NCBI RefSeq assembly: GCF_005217455.1
Contig: NZ_SZPQ01000004.1
Coordinates: 158,375-222,374, forward strand
Reading direction: 5' to 3'
Source of the DNA: Martelella alba
GTDB lineage: Bacteria > Pseudomonadota > Gammaproteobacteria > Enterobacterales > Enterobacteriaceae
Length of the DNA: 64,000 nt
Under the pieces are notes generated by a model. The model was not told where the DNA came from and ran no database searches. It was given only the letters and a program-made list of their open reading frames with translations. Shown here piece after piece: positions 50,069-58,700 of the stretch. Every line of letters starts with the position of its first letter. Position 1 is the stretch's first letter. A program made the translations under genes and the position numbers.

Positions 50069-50326
50069 TTAGGCAGGCAAGTACCTGACGGAATGCTCAG
50101 GACTCTCGCCTTGCGCATCGATAACCACGCTCCATAATCCGCTGTATGGCACACCCAGATAGGCAGTCGTCTTTTCGCCAACGCAAAGAATATCGCCGGA
50201 TCCGGGTAACGTCTGATTATCTTTTAGTTGATCTTCAGACAACAGATGAATATGACACTTTTCCGAGCAATGAACGACGACGGTATCTCCGCCGAACAAC
50301 TTCAGCCGGGTGCGAATAACGGACAT
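50069..50326 (-). CDS. DUF1883-like small protein
   Basis: The 85-residue product (start 50326, MSVIRTRLKLFGGDTVVVH, after AGTCAGG) looks like a small beta-rich domain. A start (GGDTVVVHCSEKCHIHLL), a middle (KTTAYLGVPYSGLWSVVID) and a C-terminal SVRYLP resemble the pattern of DUF1883 proteins. The family has no established function. An in-frame start at 50347 lacks a good site. The match is by pattern, not by alignment. Confidence 0.6.
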   Translation of the reverse strand: MSVIRTRLKLFGGDTVVVHCSEKCHIHLLSEDQLKDNQTLPGSGDILCVGEKTTAYLGVPYSGLWSVVIDAQGESPEHSVRYLPA

Positions 50327-50347
50327 TAACCTGACTCCCCATCTCAA

Positions 50348-51232
50348 TGAACGAATTATCCCGCCTTCTTCATTTTTGCCTTTATCATGCGGATAGCGTC
50401 GAGGAAGGCGTGTCGTTATAAAATCATTGTAAAGAGTAATAATTTATGACTTCAATCAAATTTTGTTGAGTTTAGAAAAAATAATTGAAATTATCAAAAA
50501 TTCTAATCTCGCACACTTACTGTTGAATTCAGCTTAATGTATTGAAAACGCATAACATTACTCTGTCCGTCGACCGATGGGACAAGACAGATGCCCGACT
50601 ACCACAAACCTACCTGTTAAACACGGCGAGCCAGACCGTCATGGGTCTTACTGTACGTCGAAATCGACGCGGTCGACGCGGGTAATGTCATCGACCGAAA
50701 AAAATCGTTAATAGCAAGTCCGGATATAAATTCGAATGTGATAATTTCTCGGTAAAATACCTTACAAGCATCGCGCTACGCGTCAAATCGCCGGGTGGGT
50801 TAGGGCGTCACCCATAGCGTAGTGCGGCGGTGAGCCCGTGGAACCGGCCGACGACATGGCTGATTCCCTGCTTGCATGAGTGAACGCCGCCGGCAAGGAG
50901 GCTCCGCGGAGTATGGCGAGTCTAAAGGCCGACAGTGGCAATCTATCCTTCCTGACGATATCTGGCGTGCGCGTTGAGAAGTGATAGCTCCCACTGTACG
51001 CGAAAAACGGCAGAAATAAATGGCACGAGAAGGGGAAATGTTCACGGACACATTTATCATGTTTGCGGAAGTGTTAGCGTTCATAGTATGAAAATTAGCC
51101 ATGTCGAGAAAGCTTATAGTCAGCGTTTAGAAAAGTTTTTTCAAAATAAGTTTGATTATGCTTCGGTTGAAAAGGAATCTGGTATTAATAAGTAATATAT
51201 CGTTACAAGTAGATAGGTGTATAGGAATAATA
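50348..51232. other. Gap between the DUF1883-like gene and the AraC regulator
   Basis: About 880 bases without a supported gene. It includes AT-rich DNA at 50410-50530, a decayed ERIC-like repeat at about 50806-50924, and a 35-codon frame at 51088-51195 with no recognised match. The last 100 bases, AT-rich, probably hold the araC-type gene's promoter. Confidence 0.4.
50806..50924 (+). repeat. Decayed ERIC-like repeat
   Basis: Only parts are recognisable: GAGTGAACGCCGCCGGCAA and CGGAGTATGGCGAGTCTA at the right end. The left end is not clear. Confidence 0.5.
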
Positions 51233-51946
51233 ATGAATATATTACAATTTATCCTTTTTAAGAAAAGCGGCACGTTAAGTCTTGATGGAAAAATTCACAC
51301 TATCCCACAGAATCATATTGTGGTGGCGGATGAGAATGCGGTACCCGTCAAAAAAAACAATGACGATTTTGTCTTCATAACCTGTTATCCCGTTAATCTT
51401 TTGCCATTACATCAGGACTTGATTTCACAGGCCGCCATATTGTCATGCTGTAAACCATTCAAAAAGGATATTTACAAGACGATCCCGGTGGATAATTCGG
51501 TAATCGAAAGTACCGAGAAGCTAATGACAATGGAAAAAAGTCTACCCATCTGTTTTTTATATCTTTATTGTTTAGGTATCGACAAATATTATTTCGCCAG
51601 CCTACTATGTCAGTTCGTTGGCGTTAATATCAACAATACACTATTGGAATTTTTTGAGCAAAATTACATCAACCAATGGGCAGTATCACGTTATGCCAAG
51701 GAGTTGGGCATATCAACTCATAAATTGAACGTGATTTTTTATCAAAAATATGGTATGCCGGTAAAACAATGGCTTATGGAAAAGCGTTTAAAAAAAGGGG
51801 GGGAATTACTGTTGACCACCACGATGCGTGTGGCGGATATTGCTCTGGAGTGTGGTTTTAGCAACCATGCTCATTTTACCGCCTTATTCAGGCGCCGCTT
51901 TCAGATTTGTCCGTCATTATTTCGTGCCGCCGCCAAAAGAAATTGA
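51233..51946 (+). CDS. AraC-family transcriptional regulator
   Basis: 237-residue protein with a C-terminal AraC-type double helix-turn-helix. The first helix-turn-helix is WAVSRYAKELGISTHKLNVIF and the second is MRVADIALECGFSNHAHFTA followed by LFRRRFQICPSLFR. The N-terminal half (1-130) is an unrecognised, low-GC region resembling regulators of virulence or secretion clusters. I chose 51233 (after AGGAAT); the frame opens earlier at 51152. No target operon is adjacent, so it may be an orphan or a leftover from a lost cluster. Confidence 0.8.
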   Translation: MNILQFILFKKSGTLSLDGKIHTIPQNHIVVADENAVPVKKNNDDFVFITCYPVNLLPLHQDLISQAAILSCCKPFKKDIYKTIPVDNSVIESTEKLMTMEKSLPICFLYLYCLGIDKYYFASLLCQFVGVNINNTLLEFFEQNYINQWAVSRYAKELGISTHKLNVIFYQKYGMPVKQWLMEKRLKKGGELLLTTTMRVADIALECGFSNHAHFTALFRRRFQICPSLFRAAAKRN

Positions 51947-52119
51947 ACTCGCCGCGGCGGTAAATAGCTTAAACGATAGACTATCATGTTAAAAATAGGT
52001 TAAGCTTGGTCAATATATCAGCAAAGCGCAGCGCTTTTTGCTGAAAAAACGTCTTTTTGATATTTAATGCCAGGAAACATTTGACAGAAGGGTTTAGATA
52101 GAGAATAATTCACGGCGTT

Positions 52120-52195
<76 letters not shown>

Positions 52196-52239
52196 ACATA
52201 CATTCCTGGGACGTCTTATAGCGTCCGGGGAAGTAAGAA

Positions 52240-52274
52240 AACCGTATCACTGTCAACAGGGTACGGTTTTTTTT
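52240..52274 (+). terminator. Rho-independent terminator after tRNA-Lys
   Basis: The stem AACCGTA / TACGGTT with a 15-nt loop runs into eight T at 52267-52274. It sits on the island side of the expected crossover. Confidence 0.7.
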
Positions 52275-52315
52275 CGTCTGTATGTGCTCTTCCGAATACC
52301 GGGGGAGCCGGAGCA

Positions 52316-52370
52316 AATGGGCCTGTGAATGGGCCTACGTCTTCTCAGGTGGAAATCTTGTAGGCCCATT
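52316..52370. repeat. Three copies of AATGGGCCT upstream of the integrase gene
   Basis: AATGGGCCT occurs at 52316-52324 and 52328-52336 in direct orientation, 12 bases apart, and inverted (AGGCCCATT) at 52362-52370. The last two extend to an 11-bp inverted repeat. They could be integrase arm-type sites; this is inferred only from place and spacing. Confidence 0.5.
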
Positions 52371-52460
52371 TTGAATTTCGGGCTGAAAAACGTTTCAGAA
52401 AACAGAATATTGCACCACTCCATCACTGTCATTTTCTACTGATATACAAGGAGTGACTTT

Positions 52461-53672
52461 ATGGCTGTGCTTACCCGTCCGTTGTCTGCCTCGGAAGTCC
52501 AGAAGGCAAAATCCGCTGAGAAAGATTACGAATTGTTCGACGGACAGGGGCTGACCCTGTTTATCAGAACCACTGGTAGAAAAATCTGGCGCTTTCGCTA
52601 CAAACGTCCCGGTTCGACTTCCCGGACCACCATCACCCTTGGACATTACCCCGCCATGTCGCTTGCCAGCGCCCGGAAGCTGCACGCCGAATACCTTACC
52701 CTGCTGGTGCAGGGTATCGACCCGATAAAACTGGAGCAGGAAGATGCTGAGCGGGAACGGCTGGCGGTAGACAGTCTGTTTATCAACGTGGCGACCAGGT
52801 GGTTTGCCGTGAAAAAAACCACCATTTCCGCAGACTACGCAGATGATATCTGGAAGTCACTGGAGCGTGATGTCATCCCTGCTATCGGTCAGACCCCCGT
52901 GACGGCGCTGAAAGCGCACACGCTGATTGTCGCGCTTGAGCCGGTGAGGGTACGTGGCGCACTGGAAACCCTGCATCGCCTGACGCAGCGGATTAATGAA
53001 GTGATGAAATTCGCCATTAATACCGGCCTGCTGGACGCCAACCCGGCATCAACTATTGATGAGGCATTTGTGAAGCCTAAAAAGCAGCATATGCCAACCA
53101 TCCGGCCGGAACGCCTGCCGGAACTGATGCAACGGGTTTATACGACTAATCTGTCCCCAATGACGCGCCTGTTGTTGCTGTGGCAGCTTCTGACGCTTGT
53201 ACGCCCTGCTGAGGCCGCCGGAGCCCTGTGGGGTGAGATTGATATGGAAAAACGGTTGTGGACACTTCCGGCGGCGCGAATGAAGATGAAACGTGAACAT
53301 CACGTACCGCTGTCGCCGCAGGCTCTGACCGTACTGGAACAGCTAAAGCCCCTGAGCGAGCATTCGCCGTTTGTGTTCCCCGGCAGGGTAAAACGCGACC
53401 AGCCAATGCACAGCGAAACGGTCAACAAAGCACTATGGCGAATGGGTTATGGTGGTGAGCTGGTATCACACGGATTCCGGGCGCTGGGCAGCACCGCGCT
53501 GAACGAGGCCGGATTCCCGCCAGATGTGATAGAAGCCACGTTGGCGCATATTGATGCTAACCCGACCCGCGCTGCCTATAATCGCGCCACCTATATGGTT
53601 CAGCGTGTTGAACTGATGGACTGGTGGGGACAGAAAATTCGCGATTCGTCTCTGGCGGCACAAAGAATCTGA
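52461..53672 (+). CDS. P4-type tyrosine integrase
   Basis: 403-residue site-specific recombinase that inserts and excises the island at the tRNA-Lys. The N-terminal DUF4102-type arm-binding domain is visible (KSAEKDYELFDGQGLTLFI and TITLGHYPAMSLASARKLH). The catalytic domain has R248 (TLVRPAEA), H337 and R340 (SHGFRALG), H363 (LAHIDANP) and the nucleophile Y373 (RAAYNRATY). The start follows AAGGAG. All catalytic residues are present, so the enzyme looks functional. Confidence 0.95.
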   Translation: MAVLTRPLSASEVQKAKSAEKDYELFDGQGLTLFIRTTGRKIWRFRYKRPGSTSRTTITLGHYPAMSLASARKLHAEYLTLLVQGIDPIKLEQEDAERERLAVDSLFINVATRWFAVKKTTISADYADDIWKSLERDVIPAIGQTPVTALKAHTLIVALEPVRVRGALETLHRLTQRINEVMKFAINTGLLDANPASTIDEAFVKPKKQHMPTIRPERLPELMQRVYTTNLSPMTRLLLLWQLLTLVRPAEAAGALWGEIDMEKRLWTLPAARMKMKREHHVPLSPQALTVLEQLKPLSEHSPFVFPGRVKRDQPMHSETVNKALWRMGYGGELVSHGFRALGSTALNEAGFPPDVIEATLAHIDANPTRAAYNRATYMVQRVELMDWWGQKIRDSSLAAQRI

Positions 53673-54246
53673 GAGTGAAAACCACCAACACCTTCCCCTT
53701 CGTCTACGGTATCAGCTATTTTTTAAGTGTCCTGAGAGGGTAATATCGCAGTCAGGGGAAGTCATTACAGAGCATCAGTAGTTTTAGTGGAATCGCCGTT
53801 GCAAGGGGAGGCAGCTCTTGCAACGGGTAATGTTCCCCATGGTTGACGTCGTGAGGGTAGAGCTGGCTCTCAATTGATTGAATGATTTCATGAGTCGGCT
53901 TCTGTATTAGATGGTATTGTTCAGACTGGCTTCCCCGACTTGGATCGAGTTTGCCAGTAACTTGCTAATAAATAAGCCACATAAAGAAGCTTGCCCTGTC
54001 AAGACTGCCAGAATGACCACCAATAGGATCGGGTTGCACAAAAGGAATTTGAGAGCCCTTGCTGTATGCTGTGATCATTACTATGATGTCTCGGAACAGG
54101 CAGAGCTATCACCGAACCGTCATGCCCCTGCATCGGAAAGGTGTCCAATAAGGGCTGACAGTCCGCTTATGCCAGAGGTGGATATTACATGAAATTACAG
54201 AAGGTTAGCCACCAAATTACACACTTATTATATTGACTAAGGAGGG
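53673..54246. other. Gap between integrase and kwaA
   Basis: About 570 bases. A perfect 10-bp inverted repeat lies at 53796-53826. A 93-codon frame at 53911-54192 has no recognised product and no good ribosome binding site. The end, at 54215-54246, is AT-rich and carries the GGAGG for kwaA. Confidence 0.45.
53796..53826. repeat. Perfect 10-bp inverted repeat downstream of the integrase gene
   Basis: CCGTTGCAAG and CTTGCAACGG are separated by 11 bases. It lies 124 bases after the integrase stop. No T-tract follows. Confidence 0.55.
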
Positions 54247-54867
54247 ATGATGATGCGAGTAAATAAATTACATTTAGGAGCCAGAATTTCCTTATTCATC
54301 GTGTCCTATCTTCCTCTTTTTTTCATCATGTGTTTTGTTCAGCTTTATACATATAGGAGTTATCTAAATTGGGCGGGTATTAGCATTGAGTCCGTAACTG
54401 CTTTTCTAGAATATTTTGGGGCTGTAACCGTTTTAGTTTTATTATCCCTGTTTGGTTTTGTGGGTTTAAAAATTTTCTTAAAAAATATAAAACGTCGATG
54501 CCAAACAAGTGGAAGAACCGTCCAAATTCTAGATATAGAGAATAAAAATAATGAGTCGATAAGTTATCTTTTTACATATTTAATACCTTTTGTATTTCAA
54601 GATTTGTCGAAATTATCTAACGTTGTACCTATTGCTATTTTATTGATGGTAACAGCTTTGATATATATCAATTCAAGCATGATACTTATAAATCCGACAA
54701 TAAGTATAAAATATACGTTATATCAAATAAGTTACTTGGATGTAGAAAGTAATAAAAAACGTAGTGGAATGATCTTGACTAAATCAAAGTATTTAGAAGA
54801 AGATGATCTTCTTGATATTGAAGACGTTGGCCCAAAACTTTTTTACGCTGAACCTCATAAGGAATGA
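54247..54867 (+). CDS. kwaA: KwaA-like membrane protein of a Kiwa defence system
   Basis: KwaA is the membrane sensor subunit of Kiwa, a two-gene anti-phage system. The 206 residues hold four hydrophobic segments, about 12-33 (ISLFIVSYLPLFFIMCFVQL), 55-80, 105-120 (SYLFTYLIPFVFQDL) and 122-147 (VVPIAILLMVTALIYINSS). Between them lies ENKNNESISY, and NP near residue 150. This layout fits KwaA as I remember it. Three consecutive ATG codons follow GGAGGG; the third (54253) has the best spacing. The gene is strongly AT-rich and overlaps kwaB by four bases. Confidence 0.82.
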   Translation: MMMRVNKLHLGARISLFIVSYLPLFFIMCFVQLYTYRSYLNWAGISIESVTAFLEYFGAVTVLVLLSLFGFVGLKIFLKNIKRRCQTSGRTVQILDIENKNNESISYLFTYLIPFVFQDLSKLSNVVPIAILLMVTALIYINSSMILINPTISIKYTLYQISYLDVESNKKRSGMILTKSKYLEEDDLLDIEDVGPKLFYAEPHKE

Positions 54868-55892
54868 AAATGTTAAAGCTTGAGGAACTATTAGAATACG
54901 CAGAGCAACTTAAAGATGATGAAAAAGCTAAAATTTCTTTGTACTTTGTCACTAGACATCTTAAAAGTGGAATGAGCAAAACAGCGAAAGTTACCGACAA
55001 ATACGATTTTAAAGTTATCAAAGCGCCTATAGCTCCAGACATCGCTAAGTTTTTTAAAAGTACGTTATCAAACCAAATAATCTCTCATGCATCAAAAGAT
55101 GATATTGAGATGAAAAAGTATACAGTGATCGATGACGATATTGATAATAAAATTTATGCATATGCAATGAATAACGCCATTTCATTCTCAAAAGTTATAA
55201 ATGAAGATATCAAGAGTGATAAACCAAGCGTTCTTACTTCCTTAGCCGAAGTTCAAGATGATTTGTGGGCCTACTGCATTAAAGTTCAAAAGGGCTTAGA
55301 GCTTACCTATTCTTTCCGTAAAATCAGCAAAGGTAAAGTCACAACTAACGAACCTCAAGATGTGGTTCAACGCATATTCGCTTTATTCGATAAATCTGAT
55401 AAAGAATTAAGATCATTTGATGGCAGTGCTGTAAATTTTGATGATAAAATTGACTGCATTTATATAAATGAGCAATTCTATGTATTCCATAAAAAAAGTT
55501 TCGAATCTATCGTAGGGCTTGAGGCAGAATTCACAGAGGCTGCACAAAAAACCTTAAACAAGATAAAAGAATTTGATCTGGTTGAGGGGTTGGATATTAT
55601 TGAACAAGCTATTCTACATAAGCCATCGTTAAGGAAAACGCTTGCCCATATAGCTGAGAAAGGTAATCACACTACGTTGAATAAAAATGAAGTACAATCA
55701 ATGAATGGTGTGCTAAAAATGTTCCAAGATGAGGAGTTTACCATCAATAAAGATGGGAAAATCGTCATTGAAGATGAAAGGCAGGGGCGAAATTTTCTTA
55801 GACTTCTCAATGACTACTATAAACAAGGAATGACTACGAAGAAATACTACGGCACCGATAGTGGTAACTTAGTCAATCCAGTCACGAAATAA
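54864..55892 (+). CDS. kwaB: KwaB-like protein (DUF4868), Kiwa defence effector
   Basis: KwaB carries the DUF4868 domain and works with KwaA in Kiwa; it is reported to bind DNA and act on phage replication. Family-like segments in the 342 residues are CIYINEQFYVFHKKSFESI in the centre and FLRLLNDYYKQGMTTKKYYG near the C-terminus, where DUF4868 proteins often have a similar LLNDxYL...Y block. The ATG overlaps the kwaA stop (ATGA); a Met two codons later has a better-spaced AAGGA. A hairpin follows the stop. Confidence 0.82.
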   Translation: MKMLKLEELLEYAEQLKDDEKAKISLYFVTRHLKSGMSKTAKVTDKYDFKVIKAPIAPDIAKFFKSTLSNQIISHASKDDIEMKKYTVIDDDIDNKIYAYAMNNAISFSKVINEDIKSDKPSVLTSLAEVQDDLWAYCIKVQKGLELTYSFRKISKGKVTTNEPQDVVQRIFALFDKSDKELRSFDGSAVNFDDKIDCIYINEQFYVFHKKSFESIVGLEAEFTEAAQKTLNKIKEFDLVEGLDIIEQAILHKPSLRKTLAHIAEKGNHTTLNKNEVQSMNGVLKMFQDEEFTINKDGKIVIEDERQGRNFLRLLNDYYKQGMTTKKYYGTDSGNLVNPVTK

Positions 55893-55903
55893 TATTAATT
55901 TTA

Positions 55904-55929
55904 TAAAACGCTCTCTTATGGGCGTTTTA
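55904..55929 (+). terminator. Hairpin after kwaB, probable terminator
   Basis: An 8-bp inverted repeat (TAAAACGC / GCGTTTTA) with a 10-nt loop starts 12 bases after the kwaB stop. The T-run is within the stem's 3' arm. Confidence 0.6.
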
Positions 55930-56401
55930 CCCTTATGACAGCCACCAACCTTACCGATGATAACTCATGGTTCTTGTGCCGGCTTGGTAGCTTCTTTTAT
56001 TAGCAGGTAATTAGCCCAGAAACACAAAAAGTTGGAACTGACAAGACCGAAATGGGGCACGAAAAACAAACCGCCACCCGGTTTAAAGAAATGCCCGTCC
56101 GGCTGTTGTCGATAGTAAGATCCCTAACCTGTAAACACTAAACTGATTTGCCAATGCATGTGGGCGGCGTGCCAGGAGTAATTTCGGTTATGTAGGGATT
56201 GAATTTATTGATCTAATTATTTATTGGATTGCCGTTAGTTATCCCGACAATCCTCTTCTCAAGATTCTAATCTGCTAGATTACTAATAGCAAAAAAAAAC
56301 ATGGACAGCGAGCCCCAGATATAACTACTGCTGAAAGTTCGTAACAGACAGATTATATCATGTGAACCATGCTTATTTGCATAGCTCATGACCGTAATCA
56401 T
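55930..56401. other. Gap between kwaB and the phosphoribosyltransferase gene
   Basis: Some 470 bases between two convergent modules with no supported gene. Composition shifts at about 56200 from mixed to AT-rich. No repeats or promoters stood out. Confidence 0.4.
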
Positions 56402-57685
56402 TCAATTATTTAGCGGCTTAGGCCAATCCCAGTCATCATATCTTTGAATTTTAGTCGTAAGTTCCTGTGGTGCCTCGCTACCGCTCAGATTTGTTCGATA
56501 ACCAATTGAACCTATCGGGGTTACTTGCTCAACACTAAAGGTGTTAGGTTTCCAAGGTGCCAAGCGTTTATTAGGTTCAAAAACAGTAACGTCTCTGTTT
56601 ATGGTTTTTAACCAAGAAATGCTTACGACTTCAGCACCTGCGGCATTAAGATACATCCTTGCAGTTTCATGAGCATTTCCCTCCGTACAAAAATCATCAA
56701 TGACTAATACTTTAGCTCCTCTTAAATTTGGTGGATTAACGTAATGCTCTCCAGTGTTTAAATTTTTTATAGGGGCTGGGTTTAGGTGGATTGTATTAAT
56801 TTGAGATGTTATCGATACGTCGCCACCTTGCCTGCGAACATTCTGTGATTTATCTGCTGATGTGTGCCTGATAAAAAGGTCTTTTAAGTATTTTCCTTTG
56901 AACGCTACTGCGAGACCTTTTAGATCATGCTCCATTATTCCACCAAGTTTGTAAGGGTTGTTAGAGCTGTGCCCCACATATGTTGTTATGTATTTTGCAC
57001 CATTACTTAGTCCAGAGAAAAATATACTCGCAGCTAAGTATCTGATCCAGAAATCTGGAGTCCCTATTGATAGTTTTGATAATGAACGAGCATTCTCTGA
57101 GTAAAAACTAAAATCTGCAAGATAAGTGCTGAAGGGGGCTAACGCATAGTAATGTGCATTATTTAAATTGCCTTGCCATCCCCAAGCGGTTTCGCGCAGA
57201 CAGAAAATATCTATAAAGCGGGCAATTTCTTTTGGTGATGAAAACAGGAATCCATATTCATTAACTGGTTTAAACCAAGTTGCATTTAGAAATAAGACCT
57301 TTCCGTTTGTTGCGGCCTGCAAGTCTTCATCAGAACGGCCTACATAGATCATTTTATTTCTTTCTAGATTAAGGTCGTTCATTATAAAATCAATCGCACG
57401 ACCACTTTGTTTTGCTGGGAGACCTGGGTTTAATGCTCGACAGTAGTGCTTTGCATTTGGATGGCGCTGAGTAAGAAATTCATTTAATGGTATCTGTTCG
57501 TCATCGCTAAATACCGTTCCGTTGTTATTTGTGAGGAATATTATGTGAATATTCTTGGATTCTAAAAAATCCAATAACTTTCTGAATTCTTTGCTTATGG
57601 TTCTTTTTATTTCATTTGAATGAGGGTTCGATCTTGTTGGTAAGACAACATCACTTACAGAAAATATAACAGCCTTAAGAAGCAT
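56402..57685 (-). CDS. HAD-like/phosphoribosyltransferase fusion, partner of a DprA-like protein
   Basis: 427-residue two-domain protein; the biological function is not known to me. Residues 1-150 look like a HAD-type Rossmannoid (KAVIFSVSDVVLP, IIFLTNNNG, MIYVGRSDEDLQAA). The motif I aspartates are Ser (FSVSD instead of FDLDG) and motif IV has Arg in place of Asp, so this domain is probably not a phosphatase. Residues about 220-370 resemble a type I phosphoribosyltransferase, with a PRPP loop VLVIDDFCTEGNAHETA (about 327-343). The start follows AGGGGAG, which overlaps the stop of the upstream dprA-like gene (gap 10 bases), so they are translated as an operon. Confidence 0.8.
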   Translation of the reverse strand: MLLKAVIFSVSDVVLPTRSNPHSNEIKRTISKEFRKLLDFLESKNIHIIFLTNNNGTVFSDDEQIPLNEFLTQRHPNAKHYCRALNPGLPAKQSGRAIDFIMNDLNLERNKMIYVGRSDEDLQAATNGKVLFLNATWFKPVNEYGFLFSSPKEIARFIDIFCLRETAWGWQGNLNNAHYYALAPFSTYLADFSFYSENARSLSKLSIGTPDFWIRYLAASIFFSGLSNGAKYITTYVGHSSNNPYKLGGIMEHDLKGLAVAFKGKYLKDLFIRHTSADKSQNVRRQGGDVSITSQINTIHLNPAPIKNLNTGEHYVNPPNLRGAKVLVIDDFCTEGNAHETARMYLNAAGAEVVSISWLKTINRDVTVFEPNKRLAPWKPNTFSVEQVTPIGSIGYRTNLSGSEAPQELTTKIQRYDDWDWPKPLNN

Positions 57686-57695
57686 AATGACTCCC

Positions 57696-58700
57696 CTATA
57701 AAAATGTCAATTGCTGTAATGTATTGGGTGAGGCGGAATTTAGAATTTTTTCAAATTCCTTATCATTGGTCAGCGGTGTTTTAAGTAATAGCGCACTATA
57801 GTTTCTTTGTGCGAATTTAATTTCTTCGTTTTCACTCATGTCTCCAATTACAGGACATAGGATTTTTCTTTTGAGTTCGGCTGCATGTTTGACAGTGTGC
57901 GCAGTGCCGCTTTTGATATTCCACTCAACAGGGATTAATATATCGCTGATTGCAGCCTGAATTCTGTTGCGACGAACAAAATTTTCTTTACTAGGTTTTT
58001 GATCTGGTAAGTACTCTGTTACAATTAAACCACCATTGCTGACAATGGCATTTCTGATGGTTTCACTATTTTTAGGATAGTTTGAGTAGATTCCTGTTCC
58101 CAGAACGGCAATAGTTGGTAACTTAAACATCAAAGCGGATTCGTGTGCAATCTGATCGATTCCAAATGCTAAGCCACTTACAATTGAATAGTCCAAATTT
58201 ATGAAGTTTGATATTACAGATTGAGTGAGAAACGTTCCTAATTTACTCGGTTCTCTAGTTCCTACAACACCTACACACTTTTTAGTTAGTAGGGATATAT
58301 CCCCTTGTGTAAAAAGCCAATATGGTGGGTTGCTGAGTTCTTTTAGTTTTTCTGGGTAGGATGGTGAACCATGATGAATTATTGAAAATCCTTGATTGTG
58401 GTAATTGATTAATAATGATTTTGCTGCATCAATCATACTATTTCTGAATTCAGGCCAGGTAACCTCGGAAATATTAAAAAGCGTTTTTTTAAGTCTTACC
58501 CCTAGAAGAGTTTCGAACTTCTGAAATGTATTTGCTGTTATGATATCCCGAAACCTTATACCATTTTGAGCTACCTTGTATAGAGACCAGTAGCTAACGC
58601 CGCGCATGGATGAAAGAGCCAATAATGCAGCACTTTCAGTGTTCCATCGAGCCTGCTCAGTATCTGTCATTTTTACACGCCAAGTTACAAGACTTTTCAT
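57696..58700 (-). CDS. DprA/Smf-like protein in the island
   Basis: DprA binds single-stranded DNA and loads RecA in natural transformation. This 334-residue homologue has the DprA Rossmann domain: CVGVVGTREPSKLG (142-155), SGLAFGIDQIAHESAL (175-190), FVRRNRIQAAISD (241-253) and SGTAHTVKHAAEL (264-276). The usual C-terminal winged-helix extension is short or absent. It is not the chromosomal dprA, which lies by other genes in Enterobacterales, and is strongly AT-rich. A start at 58670 (MTDTEQARW) is also possible; neither start has a clear ribosome binding site. It is followed by the HAD-like/phosphoribosyltransferase gene. Confidence 0.88.
   Translation of the reverse strand: MKSLVTWRVKMTDTEQARWNTESAALLALSSMRGVSYWSLYKVAQNGIRFRDIITANTFQKFETLLGVRLKKTLFNISEVTWPEFRNSMIDAAKSLLINYHNQGFSIIHHGSPSYPEKLKELSNPPYWLFTQGDISLLTKKCVGVVGTREPSKLGTFLTQSVISNFINLDYSIVSGLAFGIDQIAHESALMFKLPTIAVLGTGIYSNYPKNSETIRNAIVSNGGLIVTEYLPDQKPSKENFVRRNRIQAAISDILIPVEWNIKSGTAHTVKHAAELKRKILCPVIGDMSENEEIKFAQRNYSALLLKTPLTNDKEFEKILNSASPNTLQQLTFL

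Noticed and set aside
41811..50924. CRISPR array from spaced repeats
   Set aside because: The repeats are dispersed, of both orientations and match ERIC ends; no regular repeat-spacer pattern exists.
53911..54192. 93-codon frame between the integrase and kwaA
   Set aside because: No ribosome binding site and no motif; composition resembles non-coding DNA.
57696..58700. Calling the DprA-like gene the housekeeping dprA
   Set aside because: It lies in a mobile element, is AT-rich, lacks the usual neighbours (topA-like/def/fmt/yrdD region) and is coupled to a phosphoribosyltransferase gene.
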